Below, in pieces: positions 61,361 to 64,000 of a stretch of DNA of 64,000 nt; position 1 is the first letter of the stretch, and each line of letters begins with the position of its first letter. The notes under the pieces were generated by a model. It was given only the letters and a program-made list of their open reading frames with translations. It made no database searches and was not told where the DNA came from. The stretch lies in NCBI GenBank assembly GCA_964057225.1, contig OZ059899.1:6882001-6946000 (forward strand). The letters run 5' to 3'. Position numbers and translations under genes: made by a program. Origin of the DNA: Auanema rhodensis (lineage: Eukaryota; Nematoda; Chromadorea; Rhabditida; Rhabditidae).

Positions 61361-62207
61361 TTTCATATGTTTACATTTCTGTCACCTCATGTAAATAGTG
61401 CAGCATATCTAACGCTGAAGAGAAGTTGAATCATATTTCTCTGCTCGACTTTTTTTTAGATCAACTTTATAGCTTTATAATTTTGTAATATTAGTGCCAT
61501 TTATACAGTTAGTCAATATTAATCCTAACGAGTGAATGAAAAAAATAATTGTTATAACCTTGCTCGCTATACGGGTTCATTTAAAATAAAGATTCAATCT
61601 TAGTTTTTTGAATTTTTTTAGACGTCTCAAACGTTTTCCAATATTTGCTTGTTTGTTTTTAGTTGTCGTTCTTTTGTTCTTCTTTATATTAAGCAATAGA
61701 CACTGATCTTATTCCATAGCCAGTTCTTCTGGACATGGTTTGATCTTAGATCTTCATTAATACGACCTGTTTCGATCAGTTTATCCTTTTCATCTCCAAT
61801 TATGCTTTAAGCTTATGTCTTTCTGTAAATTCATTGTTGCAAGTAAAGTATGGATTGCTATATCTTTTTGTTTTTTTCTTATCGAATTGATATGATTCTC
61901 CCCAATAATAATAATAATAATAATAATTCGTATTTCTATCGAATCCGCTTAGCTGTTTTAATTTTTTATATTTCTATCTTAATTATGTCAGACATCAAGA
62001 ACGAACGACCAGATACTTTTCTTTCATTAAATCTGTAGTCCCTTTAGCACCTTGCGTTCTTTTCCATATATATTTTCAAATTTTTTTATCACGCTTTTGG
62101 TATATCATTACTTTCAGATACTCTCAGGCTAGTCTTATCGAAATTGATAACGAATGAAACTAGCGATTATCCAAAATCAAAACGGTTGTTGATACCTTCA
62201 CTGAAGA
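61361..62207. other. Intergenic, promoter of the TMEM104 gene
   Basis: 847 bases, AT-rich, containing an (AAT)8 microsatellite. No gene seen. Confidence 0.5.
61904..61927. repeat. (AAT)8 microsatellite
   Basis: Eight perfect AAT units in the spacer upstream of the TMEM104 gene. A frame through it gives poly-Asn, which is not taken as coding. Confidence 0.95.
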
Positions 62208-64000
62208 ATGCCGGCCGACGTAGCACCGGGAACAACTTACATACCTACGGTTAGTTTCAAATTATTTTATTCTTTATAATCGTATTTAAGGTTGGCCTTT
62301 TGTATATTTTCAATCTTATTGTCGGCACAGGAGCTTTAGCTCTTCCAAAAGCATTTCAAACAGCTGGTTGGGGTCTTAGTATAGTTGTTCTAGCTGTTTC
62401 TGCTCTTATCAGGTCAGTTTTTTTTTGTGTGCAATCAGTTGTTTTTCTTTTCAGTTATGTAGCCGCTACGTTCGTTATAGAGGCACTTTCTGTTGCTAAT
62501 GCAGTTCATGCTAAAACTACTCGTCGAACATCTACAACAGAATATGATGGTAAAATCCTCTTTTTCAGTTTTAGTTTTACTACATAGCATGTGTTCTAGA
62601 TGTTGCTGTCAGTGAAGGAGGTCCATCATCATTTGAAATTACTCAACGTTTTGAAGTGGTAAGTAATTGATATATTATTAGATATTTAATATTTAACACA
62701 CAGAGCCAAATGGCTACTATGTTCCTTGGATCAAAAGCAATTTTTTTCTCCCACTTATTCATGAATATATATTTGTTTGGAGATCTTGCTATTTATTCAA
62801 CCACCGTACCAAAATCAACTATGAATGTAATTTGGTAATTGATGAATAGATGTGATGTTTCTTAGTTTCTGTCTCATTTTTAGCTCTAGTTTTAATGCCT
62901 CCAGTGTTCTACCATCGGATCCATGCAGAGAAAACTGGCCTTTATTTTTTTCCAGAATGATGGGTTTGGTTAATTAATATATTCAAGATTTTAATATATT
63001 TTTTAGTTTATCGGGTTTGTGTATTTCTTTTCATAGCTGTGTGCACCCCAATGGTGTTGGTGGGGATTACTAAAACGAAATATCTTCAACTTGCAACCAC
63101 TTTATCACGCTGGTCCGGTAAGTTCAATTTGAAAGTTTTTCGTGTACTTCATATTTTATAGCATTCATATTAATGATTTTTCTGGCCACTACTCAATTGA
63201 TCAACGATGGTCCTGCTGGAAATCCTCCTGCTGCAAATGTTCACGGGTTTGGTTCGTTATTCGGATGCGCTGTGTATGCTTTTATGTGCCATCACAGTCT
63301 TCCCGGTTTGGTCACTCCAATGAGGTTTAATTTAGAGTTAGATTAAAATGAATAATTATTTTATTTACTAGCTCAAAAGCAGGCCTGTTTGGTAGACTCA
63401 GTATGATCTATATGATTGTTCTCATGTTTTATTTCACTTTATCTATTACTGGTGCTTTTACCTTCGAGCATGTGCAGGTTTGTTAAATTCGCATTGCATA
63501 ACGGATATCATGTTCTTGCAGGATATTTATACTCTTAATTTCTGGCATGATGATTATTCTTCTGCTTTATATTTCTTTATCGATTACTTCCTTGCATTTT
63601 TCCCTGTTTTCACACTTACTACTAATTATCCCATCGTAGCTATAACTTTAATTAATAATGTTAAAGTTCTGAAAGATATACTTTATCCTCAAGGAAGTGG
63701 AAGGTAGTTCAATTTTATTTTATTTCATTTTAATTATTTATTTTAGTACCTTATCAGAAGAAGAAACATTGTTATCTGATGATGATGAAATTGCACCAAG
63801 ACCTAGAAGCTCTAGTTTGCGTTCTGAAACTGTAAACCTTGTTTTTTTGTTGAATTTTCATTTTTTTTTTCAGAGAACTCCATCAGATATATTAATTCCG
63901 ATTATAGTAATTGGTGCTCCTACTTTAATAAGTTTAGCGACTGATAATGTACTTCTTTTAGCTGCTGCTACCGGTAGTTATCCAGGTATGGTGAAGCAAA
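62208..64000 (+). CDS. TMEM104 homologue, 5' part (cut by window end)
   Basis: Multi-pass membrane protein of the amino-acid-transporter-like TMEM104 family, read through about ten exons before the window ends (last exon seen ends ...TGSYPG near 63985). The N-terminus MPADVAPGTTYIPT leads into VGLLYIFNLIVGTGALALPK and AFQTAGWGLSIVVLAVSALI, the first transporter helices. Later blocks include FEITQRFEVSQMATMFLGSK, a lumenal loop SDPCRENWPLFF, ATTQLINDGPAGNPPAANVH, GSLFGCAVYAFMCHHSLPGL and YPIVAITLINNVKVLKDILYP. An acidic cytosolic stretch (SEEETLLSDDDE) follows. The order matches TMEM104. Transport substrate is not known to me. Confidence 0.87.

Overview
This window is nuclear DNA from a nematode. 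The evidence is a C6-domain secreted protein, a GOB-1-type trehalose-6-phosphate phosphatase, a QUI-1/NWD-type giant protein, an innexin close to C. elegans INX-5, a ZIC factor like REF-2, and 3' splice acceptors a few bases upstream of several start codons, as expected for spliced-leader trans-splicing. The genome is AT-rich. Most introns are very short (many are 44-52 bases) and many acceptors are not the TTTTCAG typical of Caenorhabditis, so this is probably not a close relative of C. elegans. I cannot place it further from sequence alone. No bacterial-style operon, CRISPR array or rRNA is present.

Layout. 1-9.5 kb: a small C6-domain secreted protein, then an intact giant NACHT/WD40 gene (QUI-1/NWD family). 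One intron of that gene carries a tandem array of tRNA-Pro(UGG) genes on the opposite strand. 9.5-21 kb: about 4.7 kb of non-coding DNA with long purine and pyrimidine tracts, an innexin, another non-coding stretch, and an unrecognised 444-residue tail-anchored protein with a zinc ribbon. 21-38.6 kb is the dense part: gob-1 (minus), a ZDHHC24-like palmitoyltransferase (plus), PCID2 (minus), cullin-4 (plus), a LAMP-family lysosomal protein (plus), mitochondrial PNPase (plus) with a tiny downstream ORF, and a TLC-domain ceramide synthase (minus). 38.6-46.6 kb is mostly non-coding. It holds the 3' exons of an unrecognised basic protein and what I read as a decayed mariner transposase. 46.6-51.6 kb: a five-finger ZIC factor with one large intron and a GC-rich upstream block. 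55.3-57.3 kb: a secreted cysteine-rich protein, possibly ML-like. Then come a sixth tRNA-Pro(UGG), an ANKRD49 homologue, a second DHHC palmitoyltransferase and the 5' part of a TMEM104 homologue that runs off the end.

The genes are mostly independent housekeeping or developmental loci. Loose themes are ubiquitin ligase scaffolding (CUL4), mRNA export (PCID2), membrane lipid and protein-lipid modification (ceramide synthase, two DHHC enzymes), lysosomal membrane (LAMP, perhaps TMEM104) and trehalose metabolism (gob-1). Two close same-strand pairs could be trans-spliced units: PNPase with a micro-ORF, and ANKRD49 with a DHHC enzyme. Exon joins were worked out by eye from reading frame, GT/AG sites and family resemblance. 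No search or alignment was run.
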